Shown here one piece after another: positions 51,363 through 61,023 of a stretch of 64,000 bases of DNA. Position numbers and translations under genes: made by a program. The notes beneath the pieces were generated by a model that worked only from the letters and a program-made list of their open reading frames with translations, had not been told where the DNA came from and did no database searches. Source of the DNA: Halomonas binhaiensis (GTDB taxonomy: Bacteria; Pseudomonadota; Gammaproteobacteria; Pseudomonadales; Halomonadaceae); NCBI RefSeq assembly GCF_008329985.2, contig NZ_CP038437.2, positions 4,340,001-4,404,000 of the forward strand, written 5' to 3'. Within the stretch, counting starts at the first letter, position 1. Each line of letters begins with the position of its first letter.

Positions 51363-52295
51363 TTACTTGGCACAGGCAATTTTCGAACGCGACCGGACGT
51401 CACGCTGCAGCAGCAGGACGATGGCAATGACAACCAGCGTGCTGCCCGGCAGCCATACCAGCGAAATACGCTCAGGCTCTGCCCAGAACAACAGCAGCAT
51501 GGAAACGAAAGGCACCAGATAACCGTATGCCGTGACCGCAGCAGGCGTCAGGATTGCGGTGGCTCGCTGTTGCAGCCAGAAGGTAACACCACTGGAAAAC
51601 AGGCCAAGATAGACGACCAGGGCCAGATCCCCCCAGGTCATGCGTGTCAGCGCCACAGGCGAATTGAACACCAACCCCAGCATGCCGATGAGTGCGCCAC
51701 CAAGAACCAGGCTCCACAGGGTTCTTACGCCAGCATGTGGCGATACCCAGCTCCGAAGCAACCCATACTTGGATAGTACCGGATACAACGCCGAAGCGAT
51801 GCAGCCGACAAAAAAGACCGCCTCTCCCACACCAAACTGTATCTGCGTGACATCGCCGCCAGCCTGCGCCCAAGCCAGGGCCATTGCTCCCAAGGCCCCT
51901 AACGTCAGCAACGCCAGCAGAGCGCGAGCCGGGTGCTCGACCCCGAGCCAACGACCCAGCACATAAGCCAACAACGGCACGCTGACAAACAGCGTCGACA
52001 TGGATAAGGCTGTAACACGATGAGCCACCCAGAACATGGCGCCGAAGAAACCGGCCAGACATAACCCCATCAAGGCATAGAGAACCAGGCCCGAACGCGT
52101 TGGTACAACGCCTGGGGCACGCAGCACCAGGGGCAACACTGCCATTGCGGCAATGGCAAAGCGTAGGGATGTGAGCAGCAAAGGCGGCAAACCTTCCGTC
52201 AGCAACCCTACTGCTGGAAAGGAAAATCCGACCAGCAACGCCCACAGCAGCATGCCCAGATGGGCGCTCCATACGCTGGAAGATGGTGATGCCAT
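51363..52295 (-). CDS. EamA/DMT-family transporter
   Basis: A 310-residue inner-membrane protein with about ten hydrophobic helices in two EamA repeats (roughly 12-145 and 158-295), typical of drug/metabolite exporters. The substrate cannot be read. It is convergent with the lipoprotein gene and lies in the dapB-dnaJ insertion, which holds a second, unrelated-looking EamA gene at 55721-56614. Confidence 0.85.
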   Translation of the reverse strand: MASPSSSVWSAHLGMLLWALLVGFSFPAVGLLTEGLPPLLLTSLRFAIAAMAVLPLVLRAPGVVPTRSGLVLYALMGLCLAGFFGAMFWVAHRVTALSMSTLFVSVPLLAYVLGRWLGVEHPARALLALLTLGALGAMALAWAQAGGDVTQIQFGVGEAVFFVGCIASALYPVLSKYGLLRSWVSPHAGVRTLWSLVLGGALIGMLGLVFNSPVALTRMTWGDLALVVYLGLFSSGVTFWLQQRATAILTPAAVTAYGYLVPFVSMLLLFWAEPERISLVWLPGSTLVVIAIVLLLQRDVRSRSKIACAK

Positions 52296-52407
52296 GACGC
52301 CGCTCCCGTTGTCTGCCTGTCCAGAATAGCAACCTCAGGATAACTGCGATGGCTTTTCACGCCCCTTCGAGGACGCTCTACAGAGTCACTGACTCAAGTG
52401 CACAGCG

Positions 52408-52683
52408 TCATTGCCAATGGATGCTGAGCTCTTCCTTGCCTGCCATTCGCTCCAGGTGGCTGGCCACCACACCTTTCAGGAGCTCGAGGCGCTCATCGTC
52501 ATCAGCCTGCAAGTCGACTTGCAGGACATTTTCACCGGCATTCATCAGGCATAGACCGCCATCGAACACGATCTTGCCTTGTTCAGCATCCACTTCCAGC
52601 TTGTGCGCCCAGTGCTTGCACAGCCGGTTGATCAGACGCTGACCGGATTCAGTACTGACTCGGGCAACAGATTGACTAGACAT
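52408..52683 (-). CDS. DUF2218 protein
   Basis: A 91-residue protein with the DUF2218 layout: an N-terminal T-E-S-G-Q-R-L-I-N-R-L-C-K-H-W-A-H-K, a middle G-x-x-x-F and the C-terminal S-H-L-E-R-M-A stretch. The function is unknown. Such genes often sit beside siderophore or iron-uptake genes, as here, where it is divergent from an iron-type ABC importer. GGAG ahead of the ATG at 52683 decides the start; a longer frame has no site. It shares the Fur-box-like site. Confidence 0.8.
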   Translation of the reverse strand: MSSQSVARVSTESGQRLINRLCKHWAHKLEVDAEQGKIVFDGGLCLMNAGENVLQVDLQADDDERLELLKGVVASHLERMAGKEELSIHWQ

Positions 52684-52706
52684 ATCATTACTCCACAAAC
52701 ACAAAT

Positions 52707-52725
52707 GACAATGATACGCATATCT
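52707..52725. promoter_or_regulatory. Fur-box-like site
   Basis: GACAATGATACGCATATCT matches 13 of 19 positions of the Fur consensus GATAATGATAATCATTATC, including the AATGATA core. It lies between the divergent DUF2218 and ABC importer genes, where it could control both in response to iron. Confidence 0.55.
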
Positions 52726-52815
52726 TATATGCTGCCGCCCTTCCCAATGCGCAACATGGCGTTCGTCAGTACGGTCCCAATGAACGTCATGCGCCAAGCG
52801 ACCAAGATCTCCAAT

Positions 52816-53937
52816 ATGCGCCTAATACCAAGCATCGTATCCTTGATCCCTGCTTTTTGCCTGAGCGGCATGGCTTTGGCTGAGCAGACCACCATCACCG
52901 ATGTCGCAGGCCGGCAGGTAAGCATTGATGTGCCCGTGGAACGCGCCATTCTTGGTGAAGGGCGGCAAATCTACCTTTTGGGCGCTCTCCAGCCCGAAGC
53001 CCCCTTTGACCACGTCGTGGGATGGCGTGAAGACTTCTCTCAGGCAGACCCGGACAACTACGCCCGCTATGCCGAGAAGTTTCCCGAGCTCAAGGAACTG
53101 CCAACCTTCGGTGGCTTCAAGGACGGCACCTTTGACGTCGAGCAGGCGGCAGCCCTGCAACCTGATGTCATTCTGATGAATCTGGAAGCCCGCGCAGCCA
53201 CGGAAGATGCCGGCTACGATGCCAAGCTGGCCGAACTGGACATTCCCATCGTCTATGTCGATTTTCGTGAAGACCCCATTGCCCATACCACCCCCTCGAT
53301 GCGTCTGATGGGCCAGTTATTTGGCAAGCAGGAAGCCGCCGAGGAATTCATTGCCTTCTCTGAAGCACAGATGGCCAGGGTCACCGATGTCATCAACGCC
53401 CACGACCCGGAACGTCCCAAGGTTTTCATCGACCGTGCAGGGGGTTACTCCGATGACTGCTGCATGAGCTTTGGCCCTGGCAACTTCGGCGACTATGTCG
53501 AGCTGGCCGGTGGCAGCAATATCGCTCGCGACATCATCCCTTCGACCTTCGGCACCCTGAATCCCGAGCAGATCATCTCCTCCAACCCTCAACAGGTGGT
53601 AGTGACCGGCGGGAGCTGGGACGCCTATGTTCCGGGAGGCAACTGGGTGGGCGTAGGGCCAGGAGCGGACCCTGTCGAGGCTCGCCGCAAACTGGAGGCT
53701 CTTACCGAGCGCACGGCCATGACCGGCATCGATGCCGTGAAGGATGGCAATGTGCATGCCATCTGGCACCAGTTCTACAACAGCCCCTACTATTTCGTGG
53801 CTGTTCAACAACTGGCACGCTGGTTCCACCCAGAACTGTTTGCCGACCTCGATCCGGACGCCACCATGCAAGAACTGCATGATCGCTTCCTCCCTGTCGA
53901 TTACGAACCTGGTTATTGGGTGTCACTGGATGACTGA
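52816..53937 (+). CDS. Periplasmic binding protein of an iron/siderophore-type ABC importer
   Basis: A 373-residue FepB/BtuF-type solute-binding protein. With the start at 52816 it has a signal peptide (1-23, M-R-L-I-P-S to M-A-L-A), then D-V-A-G-R-Q-V-S-I-D-V-P, the common opening of iron-complex binding proteins. The R-A-G-G-Y-S-D-D-C-C-M-S region carries two adjacent Cys, unusual for a periplasmic protein. Earlier in-frame ATGs exist and no good ribosome site marks any of them, so the start is uncertain. It overlaps the permease gene by eight bases. The ligand (siderophore, heme or cobalamin) is not known; the Fur-like site favours iron. Confidence 0.85.
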   Translation: MRLIPSIVSLIPAFCLSGMALAEQTTITDVAGRQVSIDVPVERAILGEGRQIYLLGALQPEAPFDHVVGWREDFSQADPDNYARYAEKFPELKELPTFGGFKDGTFDVEQAAALQPDVILMNLEARAATEDAGYDAKLAELDIPIVYVDFREDPIAHTTPSMRLMGQLFGKQEAAEEFIAFSEAQMARVTDVINAHDPERPKVFIDRAGGYSDDCCMSFGPGNFGDYVELAGGSNIARDIIPSTFGTLNPEQIISSNPQQVVVTGGSWDAYVPGGNWVGVGPGADPVEARRKLEALTERTAMTGIDAVKDGNVHAIWHQFYNSPYYFVAVQQLARWFHPELFADLDPDATMQELHDRFLPVDYEPGYWVSLDD

Positions 53938-55000
53938 AAGCAGCCCCTCAACCTCGACGCTCACCAGGGAGCGAGATTTCTACCGCGCCCTGGTATGGCG
54001 TCGCCAGCTGATACTCGCGGGGCTGTTGATAGCTCTGGTCTTCAGCCTCTGTGTCGACTTGGCCCTGGGCCCGGCGCGCTACAGCCTTGGCGAAGTGTTT
54101 ACCGCTCTGCTGGCTCCGGACTCGGTAAGTGATCAGGTACGGGTCGTATTGTGGGAAATCCGCATGCCGGTGGCACTGATGGCTCTGGTCGTGGGAGCCA
54201 GTCTTTCCATCGCTGGCGCGCAGATGCAGACCATCCTCAGCAACCCTCTGGCCAGCCCTTTTACCCTGGGTATCTCCGCAGGCGCCGGCTTCGGCGCTGC
54301 CCTGGGACTGGCCTTTGGTGTCGCGTTAGTGCCTGCTGCCATCGATTACGTGATCCCGCTAAATGCCTTTCTGATGGCCATGCTGACTTCCTTCCTGATC
54401 CATGCTCTGAGCATGCGGCGTGGCGTCACCATCGAGACCATCATATTGCTGGGCATCGCCATGGTGTTCATCTTCAACTCGCTGATGGCCCTGATCCAGT
54501 TCTTTGCCAGTCAACAGGCTGTCGCGGCTGTAGTGTTCTGGACCATGGGTAGCCTGACCAAGGCTACCTGGCCAAAGTTGTGGATGTCACTCGCCGTACT
54601 CTGCGTGGTCGTCCCGCTGCTGGCAAGGCATGGCTGGGCACTGACTGCCATGCGCCTGGGGGATAGCAAGGCCGAGAGCCTTGGCGTCAAGCCTCGTGCC
54701 TTGCGGCTCGAAGTTCTGGTATTGGTATCACTACTGGCCGCGATAGCGGTTGCCTTTGTCGGCACCATCGGCTTCATCGGGCTGGTTGGCCCACATATCG
54801 CTCGCATGCTGGTCGGCGAGGATCAGCGTTTCTTCCTGCCTGGTTCAGCACTATGTGGCGCGCTGATTCTATCGATCGGCTCTGTCCTGTCGAAGGTGAT
54901 TCTCCCCGGCACCGTCATTCCCATCGGTATCATCACCTCGCTGGTAGGCATCCCTTTCTTCCTGTTCCTCATCCTCGGGCGCAAGAAAGCATCATGGTAA
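53930..55000 (+). CDS. FecCD-family ABC permease
   Basis: A 356-residue permease with about ten helices and the FecCD signatures R-M-P-V-A-L-M-A-L-V-V-G-A-S-L-S-I-A-G-A, G-I-S-A-G-A-G-F-G-A and G-F-I-G-L-V-G-P-H-I-A-R. It forms the membrane channel of the importer, probably as a homodimer because only one permease gene is present. The ATG at 53930 lies inside the binding-protein gene, so the two are coupled. Confidence 0.92.
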   Translation: MTESSPSTSTLTRERDFYRALVWRRQLILAGLLIALVFSLCVDLALGPARYSLGEVFTALLAPDSVSDQVRVVLWEIRMPVALMALVVGASLSIAGAQMQTILSNPLASPFTLGISAGAGFGAALGLAFGVALVPAAIDYVIPLNAFLMAMLTSFLIHALSMRRGVTIETIILLGIAMVFIFNSLMALIQFFASQQAVAAVVFWTMGSLTKATWPKLWMSLAVLCVVVPLLARHGWALTAMRLGDSKAESLGVKPRALRLEVLVLVSLLAAIAVAFVGTIGFIGLVGPHIARMLVGEDQRFFLPGSALCGALILSIGSVLSKVILPGTVIPIGIITSLVGIPFFLFLILGRKKASW

Positions 55001-55743
55001 CGCTCAGACTCCATCAGGTCGGCGCCAGTTATGGCCGCAAGCAGATACTTTCAGGGATCACCACCCCGACACTGAAGGGCGGCCAGGTAGTGGCTCTGCT
55101 GGGTCCCAATGCGGCCGGAAAATCGACGCTGTTCCGGCGCATTCTCGGGCTGCTCAAGGGTGATGGAAAGGTGGAAATATCCGGCACGACCTCCCATCGC
55201 CCGGTGGCGTACATGCCCCAGGACACTGGTGTCAGTGCAGTCCTGACAGTCTACGAAAGCGTCCTGCTGGCCCGTATGCAGGGCCGCAGCCTGAAAGTGC
55301 AGCAGGATGACCTCGATGCCGTTGAACAAGCCCTGCGTGAGCTTGGCATTCTTGCGCTAAGTCAGCGTGATATCGGCGACCTCAGCGGCGGTCAACGGCA
55401 GATGGTCGGCGCAGCCCAGGCACTGGTACAGGACCCCGAGATCCTGCTGCTGGATGAGCCCACTTCGGCTCTGGACCTGCATCGCCAGATCGATTTGCTA
55501 TCGATCCTGCAACGCTTGGCCCAGGAGCGCCAAATGCTGATCATCGTCGCTATTCACGACCTTGGCCACGCTCTACGCTTCACTGATCAGGCTCTGGTCA
55601 TTGCCAATGGCAACTTCGTTGCTTGCGGACCTACGACACAGGTTGTCACCACCGAGATGCTGCGTGATGTCTACCAGGTCATTGCTCGTATCGAGAGCTG
55701 CTCGCGAGGGCAGCCACAGCTTATTGTCGAGTCGGCCGTCTGA
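54994..55743 (+). CDS. ABC importer ATP-binding protein (FepC type)
   Basis: A 249-residue ATPase of the importer. Walker A is G-P-N-A-A-G-K-S-T (37-45), the signature is L-S-G-G-Q-R-Q-M, Walker B is I-L-L-L-D-E-P-T-S-A-L-D and the switch His lies in A-I-H-D-L. The ATG overlaps the end of the permease gene by seven bases. Its last 23 bases overlap the end of the convergent EamA gene. Confidence 0.93.
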   Translation: MVTLRLHQVGASYGRKQILSGITTPTLKGGQVVALLGPNAAGKSTLFRRILGLLKGDGKVEISGTTSHRPVAYMPQDTGVSAVLTVYESVLLARMQGRSLKVQQDDLDAVEQALRELGILALSQRDIGDLSGGQRQMVGAAQALVQDPEILLLDEPTSALDLHRQIDLLSILQRLAQERQMLIIVAIHDLGHALRFTDQALVIANGNFVACGPTTQVVTTEMLRDVYQVIARIESCSRGQPQLIVESAV

Positions 55744-56614
55744 AACGACGCCCTTCAAGGGCGGCAAGCACTGCACCAGCAACAATCAGGGGCAATGCCA
55801 ACACAAAACCCGTTGACAGGGGCAGGCCAAACAGCAGCAGATCAACCAGCACAGGCCAGATCAACGCAATGTACTCAAACGGGGCCAGTCGAGAAGCCTC
55901 GGCAAAGCGTAATGCCAGCGTCATGGCGATATGGGCAGCCCCACCAAACAACCCCGCCAATACCAGCAGCAGCAGTTGCTCGGTCGTCACGGAAGGCCAG
56001 CCCAAAGGTAACGTCGCCAGGCCGGCAAGAGCCGAGGTCAACACGAAGTAAAAAGCAATGGCGCCTGCCGTTTCGGTACGCGAAATACGCCGCACGGTCA
56101 GCAAAGCACCCGCAGTGAGTACTGCCGACACCACCCCCAGTACATAGCCGGACGCCTGGCCAGTACCATCACCAAGGCCAGGCAGCACCAGCACCAGCAC
56201 ACCCGTCAACGCCAGCCCCAAGGCAGCAACACGGTGCAGGCTCAGCCGCTCACCCAGCAGGACCACGCCGCCCAGGGCCATGATGACCGGGCTCAACTGA
56301 GCCAACAGTGTCGTCTCTGCCACCGGCAACCTGGCCACGGCCGCAAAGGAGGCAAACATGGCTGCCGCCCCCAGGCCAGAACGCAGCACATGCCCCAACG
56401 GTCGACGCGTCGCCAGACCCGCAGGAAACTCCTTGCGCCAGGCAAGGAAAACCACAATCGGTATCAGGGCGAACAGTGAGCGAAAGAACACGATCTGCCC
56501 CAGCGGGACAGTGTCACTAAGCAGCTTCACGCAGACCAGCATGCCAGTGAACAGCATGCCCGACAGCACTCGGAGCATGATGCCCAGACCGGCACGATCC
56601 ATAGCATCTGTCAC
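55721..56614 (-). CDS. EamA/DMT-family transporter
   Basis: A 297-residue membrane protein with about ten helices and two EamA domains; it begins M-L-F-T-G-M-L-V-C-V-K-L-L near residue 20. The start is GTG, with AAGGAA seven bases upstream; an ATG four codons later is possible. The substrate is unknown. The C-terminal Arg-rich tail (R-R-F-R-R-P-T-R-Q) is encoded in the 23 bases shared with the ABC ATPase gene on the other strand. Confidence 0.85.
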   Translation of the reverse strand: MTDAMDRAGLGIMLRVLSGMLFTGMLVCVKLLSDTVPLGQIVFFRSLFALIPIVVFLAWRKEFPAGLATRRPLGHVLRSGLGAAAMFASFAAVARLPVAETTLLAQLSPVIMALGGVVLLGERLSLHRVAALGLALTGVLVLVLPGLGDGTGQASGYVLGVVSAVLTAGALLTVRRISRTETAGAIAFYFVLTSALAGLATLPLGWPSVTTEQLLLLVLAGLFGGAAHIAMTLALRFAEASRLAPFEYIALIWPVLVDLLLFGLPLSTGFVLALPLIVAGAVLAALEGRRFRRPTRQ

Positions 56615-56663
56615 GGGACCATTCCTTGGTGGGTATTAGGAAAACAGGCTGGCCACCGCTGCC

Positions 56664-56704
56664 CCAGAGCCTCGTTTATCCCTCACGGATAAACGAAGCT
56701 CTGG
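56664..56704 (-). terminator. Long hairpin after dnaJ
   Basis: An 18-bp stem with one mismatch (CCAGAGC..GTTTATCC/GGATAAAC..GCTCTGG) closes on CTCAC, 63 bases past the dnaJ stop. There is no T-tract, but the stem is the longest in the window. It probably ends the grpE-dnaK-dnaJ transcripts. Confidence 0.7.
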
Positions 56705-56767
56705 AATAACAACGATGGCCAGGAGGAGGCATGCCATCCAGGCGTCGAAGACGCTTTCAGAGCATCC

Positions 56768-57904
56768 TTAAGACTTCATGTCCTCGAAGAACTTCTTCAC
56801 GCCATCAAAGAAGCTCGATTTCTTCGGTGAGTGCTGGTTATTGCTATCGCCCAGGCTGTCCTGGAACTGGCGCAACAGGTCCTTCTGCTCTTCACTGAGC
56901 TTGACCGGGGTCTCCACCACTACACGGCACAACAGGTCACCCGCGGGGCCACCACGAACCGGTTTAACGCCCTTGCCACGCAAGCGGAACAGCTTGCCTG
57001 TCTGGGTCTCGGGCGGAATCTTGAGCTTGACCCGGCCATCCAGAGTCGGCACTTCCAGCTCTCCACCCAGGGCAGCATCAACGAAGTTGATCGGCACTTC
57101 ACACTGCAGGTGGCGCCCATCCCGTTCGAAGATATGGTGGGGCTTGATGGCAACCTGAACATAGAGATCACCGGGCGGACCACCGTTGACACCCATCTCG
57201 CCTTCGCCATTGAGGCGAATACGATCACCGGTATCCACACCAGCCGGAATCTTCACCGACAGGGTGCGGGTTTCACGCACGCGGCCATCACCATGACACT
57301 TGTGGCACGGCACCTTGATGTGCTGACCAGAACCATGACAGGTCGGACAGGTCTGCTGCACGGCAAAAAAGCCCTGCTGCATGCGCACCTGGCCATGCCC
57401 CTGACAGGTCGGACAGGTCTCCTTGGTGGATCCCGGTTCGGCACCACTGCCATCACAACGGTCACATTCGATATGGCGCGGCACACGAATGTCGACACTG
57501 GCACCCGCCACGGCGCTTTCCAGGTCCAGCTCCAGGTTGTAGCGCAGGTCGCTGCCACGCTGGGGAGCATTCGGATTGCGCCGACCACCTCCACCACCGA
57601 AGATATCGCCGAATACATCGCCGAAGATGTCACTGAAACCACCAGCGCCTGCGCCGCCAAAGCCTCCCGCCCCCTGGCCATCCACACCGGCATGACCGAA
57701 CTGGTCATAAGCCGCACGTTTCTGGCTGTCCGTCAGGACTTCATAGGCTTCAGAGACTTCGCGAAACTTTTCCGCCGCACTCTCATCGCCATTGTTGCGA
57801 TCAGGGTGATATTTCTGTGCAAGACGGCGATAGGCCTTCTTGATGTCTTTAGTATCGGCACTGCGCTCGACGCCCAGCACCTCGTAGTAATCTCGCTTTG
57901 ACAT
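56768..57904 (-). CDS. dnaJ: Chaperone protein DnaJ
   Basis: A 378-residue type I J-protein that delivers clients to DnaK. The J domain has H-P-D at 33-35. A Gly-rich linker (about 75-115), four C-x-x-C-x-G-x-G zinc motifs (about 145-210) and the C-terminal substrate domain follow. All parts are complete. It follows dnaK by 179 bases. Confidence 0.98.
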   Translation of the reverse strand: MSKRDYYEVLGVERSADTKDIKKAYRRLAQKYHPDRNNGDESAAEKFREVSEAYEVLTDSQKRAAYDQFGHAGVDGQGAGGFGGAGAGGFSDIFGDVFGDIFGGGGGRRNPNAPQRGSDLRYNLELDLESAVAGASVDIRVPRHIECDRCDGSGAEPGSTKETCPTCQGHGQVRMQQGFFAVQQTCPTCHGSGQHIKVPCHKCHGDGRVRETRTLSVKIPAGVDTGDRIRLNGEGEMGVNGGPPGDLYVQVAIKPHHIFERDGRHLQCEVPINFVDAALGGELEVPTLDGRVKLKIPPETQTGKLFRLRGKGVKPVRGGPAGDLLCRVVVETPVKLSEEQKDLLRQFQDSLGDSNNQHSPKKSSFFDGVKKFFEDMKS

Positions 57905-58024
57905 TAGTCGTCTCGCTTGGGAAACGCTGATTTATTGCTGCGTTGATTCATTGCTACGTTCGCGACATAAATCGGCAGTTCCCCTGGACAAGGGGGCTGT
58001 CCGCCTCCGTCACGACTCTCAGGA

Positions 58025-58059
58025 ACACCAACGCGGGAGTCAGGCCCCCGCGCTGGTGT
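58025..58059 (-). terminator. Hairpin between dnaK and dnaJ
   Basis: A 13-bp stem with one mismatch (ACACCAACGCGGG/CCCGCGCTGGTGT) encloses nine bases just after the dnaK stop. No T-tract follows on the minus strand, so partial attenuation or mRNA processing is more likely than full termination. Confidence 0.55.
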
Positions 58060-58083
58060 CATCCGAGATTCCGATGTCGTGGT

Positions 58084-60018
58084 TTACTGCTTTTTCTGGT
58101 CGTCATTGACTTCTTCGTACTCAGCGTCGACCACGTCATCTTCCTTCTTGGCGTTGGCACCAGCTTCCTCGGCACCCTCGGCCTGCTGAGCGGCTTCCGC
58201 CTGCTCTGCATACAGCTTCTGGGCCACCGCGCCGGATGCCTCGGTCAGAGCATTGAGCTTGGCCTCGATAGCATCCTTGTCATCCCCCTTGAGGGCTTCT
58301 TCAAGCTCGCTGATGGCGCTCTCGACAGACTGCTTCTCTTCGTCGCTGATCTTGTCAGCGGCGTCTTCCAGCGTCTTGCGGGAAGCATGGATCATGCCAT
58401 CGGCCTGGTTGCGCAGCTGTACCAGCTCCTCGAACTTCTTGTCCTCGTCAGCATGCGCTTCGGCATCACGCACCATCTGATCGATCTCATCATCGGACAG
58501 GCCGCTGGAGGCCTTGATGACGATGGACTGCTCCTTGCCGGTAGCCTTGTCCTTGGCGGACACATTGAGGATACCGTTGGCATCCAGATCGAAAGCCACT
58601 TCGATCTGCGGCACACCACGTGGTGCCGGCGGAATGTCGGAGAGATCGAAACGACCCAGCGACTTGTTACCGCTGGACTGCTTGCGCTCACCCTGCAACA
58701 CATGGATGGTCACGGCAGTCTGGTTGTCGTCGGCAGTAGAGAACACCTGAGTCTTCTTGGTCGGAATGGTGGTGTTCTTCTCGATCAGCGGCGTCATCAC
58801 GCCACCCAGAGTTTCGATACCCAGGGTCAGCGGCGTCACGTCGAGCAGCAGCACGTCCTTGACGTCGCCACCCAGTACACCACCCTGGATAGCCGCACCC
58901 ACGGCCACGGCTTCGTCCGGGTTGACGTCCTTGCGTGCTTCCTTGCCGAAGAACTCGGCGGCCTTGGCCTGCACCATCGGCATACGGGTCTGACCACCCA
59001 CCAGGATCACATCATCGATCTCGGAGGCGGAAAGTCCAGCATCAGCCAGTGCGGTCTTGCACGGGTTCAGTGAACGCGCGACCAGGTCTTCGACCAGAGA
59101 CTCGAGCTTGGCACGAGTGACCTTGACATTCAGGTGCTTCGGGCCAGTGTTGTCAGCCGTGATGTACGGCAGGTTGACATCGGTCTGCTGAGCGCTGGAC
59201 AGCTCGATCTTGGCCTTCTCTGCAGCTTCCTTCAGGCGCTGCATGGCCAGATTGTCGCCGGACAGATCGATACCACTGTCGGCCTTGAACTGGTCAACCA
59301 GATAGTTGATCAGCTTGAGGTCGAAGTCCTCACCACCGAGGAAGGTGTCACCGTTGGTCGCCAGCACCTCGAACTGAGTCTCGCCGTCGACGTCGGCCAC
59401 TTCGATGATGGAGATATCGAAGGTACCACCACCCAGGTCATACACCGCGATGGTCTTGTCTCCACGAGACTTGTCCATGCCGTAGGCCAGGGCAGCCGCG
59501 GTCGGCTCGTTGATGATGCGCTTGACCTCGAGACCGGCAATACGACCGGCATCCTTGGTCGCCTGACGCTGGCTGTCGTTGAAGTAGGCCGGCACGGTGA
59601 TGACCGCTTCAGTGACCTTCTCGCCGAGATAGTCTTCGGCGGTCTTCTTCATTTTCTTCAGCACTTCGGCACTGACCTGAGGCGGAGCCAGCTTCTTGCC
59701 CTTGACCTCAACCCAGGCGTCACCGTTGTCGGCTTCGGCGATGGCATAAGGCACCATCTTGATGTCCTTCTGGACGACATCGTCCTTGAAGCGACGGCCG
59801 ATCAGGCGCTTGATGGCGTAAAGGGTGTTCTCCGGATTCGTCACTGCCTGGCGCTTGGCCGCCTGTCCGACAAGTGTTTCTCCGTCGTCGGTGTAGGCAA
59901 TGATGGAAGGCGTGGTACGTCCGCCTTCGGCGTTCTCGATTACCTTCGCGCTGTCGCCGTCGAGCACAGCCACACAGGAGTTGGTGGTACCAAGGTCAAT
60001 ACCGATGATGCGTCCCAT
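58084..60018 (-). CDS. dnaK: Chaperone protein DnaK (Hsp70)
   Basis: A 644-residue Hsp70. The ATPase domain starts G-I-D-L-G-T-T-N-S (4-12) and contains [11 protein letters not shown] and the linker [10 protein letters not shown]. It is followed by the substrate domain and an acidic tail ending [14 protein letters not shown] sigma-32-type promoter lies 178 bases upstream in addition to the one before grpE. Confidence 0.99.
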   Translation of the reverse strand: MGRIIGIDLGTTNSCVAVLDGDSAKVIENAEGGRTTPSIIAYTDDGETLVGQAAKRQAVTNPENTLYAIKRLIGRRFKDDVVQKDIKMVPYAIAEADNGDAWVEVKGKKLAPPQVSAEVLKKMKKTAEDYLGEKVTEAVITVPAYFNDSQRQATKDAGRIAGLEVKRIINEPTAAALAYGMDKSRGDKTIAVYDLGGGTFDISIIEVADVDGETQFEVLATNGDTFLGGEDFDLKLINYLVDQFKADSGIDLSGDNLAMQRLKEAAEKAKIELSSAQQTDVNLPYITADNTGPKHLNVKVTRAKLESLVEDLVARSLNPCKTALADAGLSASEIDDVILVGGQTRMPMVQAKAAEFFGKEARKDVNPDEAVAVGAAIQGGVLGGDVKDVLLLDVTPLTLGIETLGGVMTPLIEKNTTIPTKKTQVFSTADDNQTAVTIHVLQGERKQSSGNKSLGRFDLSDIPPAPRGVPQIEVAFDLDANGILNVSAKDKATGKEQSIVIKASSGLSDDEIDQMVRDAEAHADEDKKFEELVQLRNQADGMIHASRKTLEDAADKISDEEKQSVESAISELEEALKGDDKDAIEAKLNALTEASGAVAQKLYAEQAEAAQQAEGAEEAGANAKKEDDVVDAEYEEVNDDQKKQ

Positions 60019-60082
60019 AGGAAATCCTCGAATTCAATGTCTTGCGAATCTGATGTCTTAAGTTGATGACTTAAGCGACTGT

Positions 60083-60120
60083 CTTGAAACAGGGGCCCTG
60101 ATACTTGAAACAGGAGCCCG
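60083..60120. repeat. Tandem duplication in the grpE-dnaK spacer
   Basis: CTTGAAACAGGGGCCCTGATA is followed by CTTGAAACAGGAGCCCG, an imperfect 21-base duplication. A second short duplication, GAT(G)-CTTAAG (60052-60077), precedes it. Confidence 0.8.
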
Positions 60121-60195
60121 GGCCTTGGAGAAACGCTGTCCAGTCATTTATTCGTAAATGCCGATCTGCCGTTTCTCTATTTAGCGTTACCGACT

Positions 60196-60224
60196 ATTTG
60201 GGGACCATTGTCGACGCTTTCAAG
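60196..60224 (-). promoter_or_regulatory. Sigma-32 promoter of dnaK
   Basis: On the minus strand CTTGAAA (60224-60218), 14 bases, CCCCAAAT (60203-60196) matches the heat-shock consensus CTTGAAA/CCCCATNT with one mismatch. Confidence 0.85.
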
Positions 60225-60273
60225 GCCCCGATACGTCTTTTATCGACGCATCCATAAACCTCACTTGCATTGA

Positions 60274-60909
60274 TCAGCCGGCTGTCTGGCTGACCACGAC
60301 CATCGCCGGACGCACCAGGCGCCCATTGAGCACATAACCCTTTTGCATCACATCGATCACCGTGTTGGGATCGACCGCAGGGTTCGGCACCATCGCCATG
60401 GCTTCGTGCAACTGAGGATCAAAAGGCTCGCCCTGTGGCTCCAGCACTTCGACGCCGAACTTGCCCAGCACATCAAGCTGCATCTTCAGCGTCATCGAAA
60501 CGCCTTCACGATGGACCTCTGCGGCGTCCGACCCCATGGACTCCAGTGCTTTCTCCAGACTGTCGACGACCGGCAGCATTTCCTTGATGAACTTCTCCAG
60601 GGCGAACTTGCGGGCCTTTTCGGCTTCAGCCTCTGCACGGCGACGCACATTCTGGGCCTCCGCAGCAGTGCGCAGCAATTGATCCTTGGCTTCGGCCAGG
60701 TCCTGTTCTAACTCTTCCACGCGAGTGGCCATCAGCATTTCGGGATCTTCCACGATACCTTCATCCTCAACCAGGGCTTCATGACCAGCTTCCTGCTCAG
60801 CCACTACCTCCTCGCCCTGTGTCGCAGGAGTGTCTTCACCCTCTACCTCGGCGGCCTGGGTCGAGTTGGCGAGCTCTTCTTCCTGCTGGGTATGGGGATC
60901 TTTGGCCAT
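60274..60909 (-). CDS. grpE: Nucleotide exchange factor GrpE
   Basis: A 211-residue DnaK co-chaperone. The first 60 residues are very acidic (V-E-G-E-D-T to V-E-D-P-E). Then come a long helix rich in Glu/Ala/Arg (about 65-105) and the C-terminal domain with F-D-P-Q-L-H-E-A-M and G-Y-V-L-N-G-R-L-V-R-P-A-M-V. AGGAGG five bases before the ATG at 60909 fixes the start; a much longer frame upstream has no site. It is the first gene of the heat-shock group. Confidence 0.97.
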   Translation of the reverse strand: MAKDPHTQQEEELANSTQAAEVEGEDTPATQGEEVVAEQEAGHEALVEDEGIVEDPEMLMATRVEELEQDLAEAKDQLLRTAAEAQNVRRRAEAEAEKARKFALEKFIKEMLPVVDSLEKALESMGSDAAEVHREGVSMTLKMQLDVLGKFGVEVLEPQGEPFDPQLHEAMAMVPNPAVDPNTVIDVMQKGYVLNGRLVRPAMVVVSQTAG

Positions 60910-60995
60910 CTGAGCCTCCTGAAAAACGACATATGGCGGCAAACAAGCACCGCTTTCCAAACTGGGTCGATGGTTCGACCGATGGTTGAGGAGGG

Positions 60996-61023
60996 ATATG
61001 GGGATGCCTGCTGCAATCTCAAG
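60996..61023 (-). promoter_or_regulatory. Sigma-32 promoter of grpE
   Basis: On the minus strand CTTGAGA (61023-61017), 13 bases, CCCCATAT (61003-60996) fits the heat-shock consensus, with a perfect -10. It would start the transcript about 80 bases before grpE. The rest of the divergent spacer 60910-61272 shows no other clear promoter. Confidence 0.88.
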
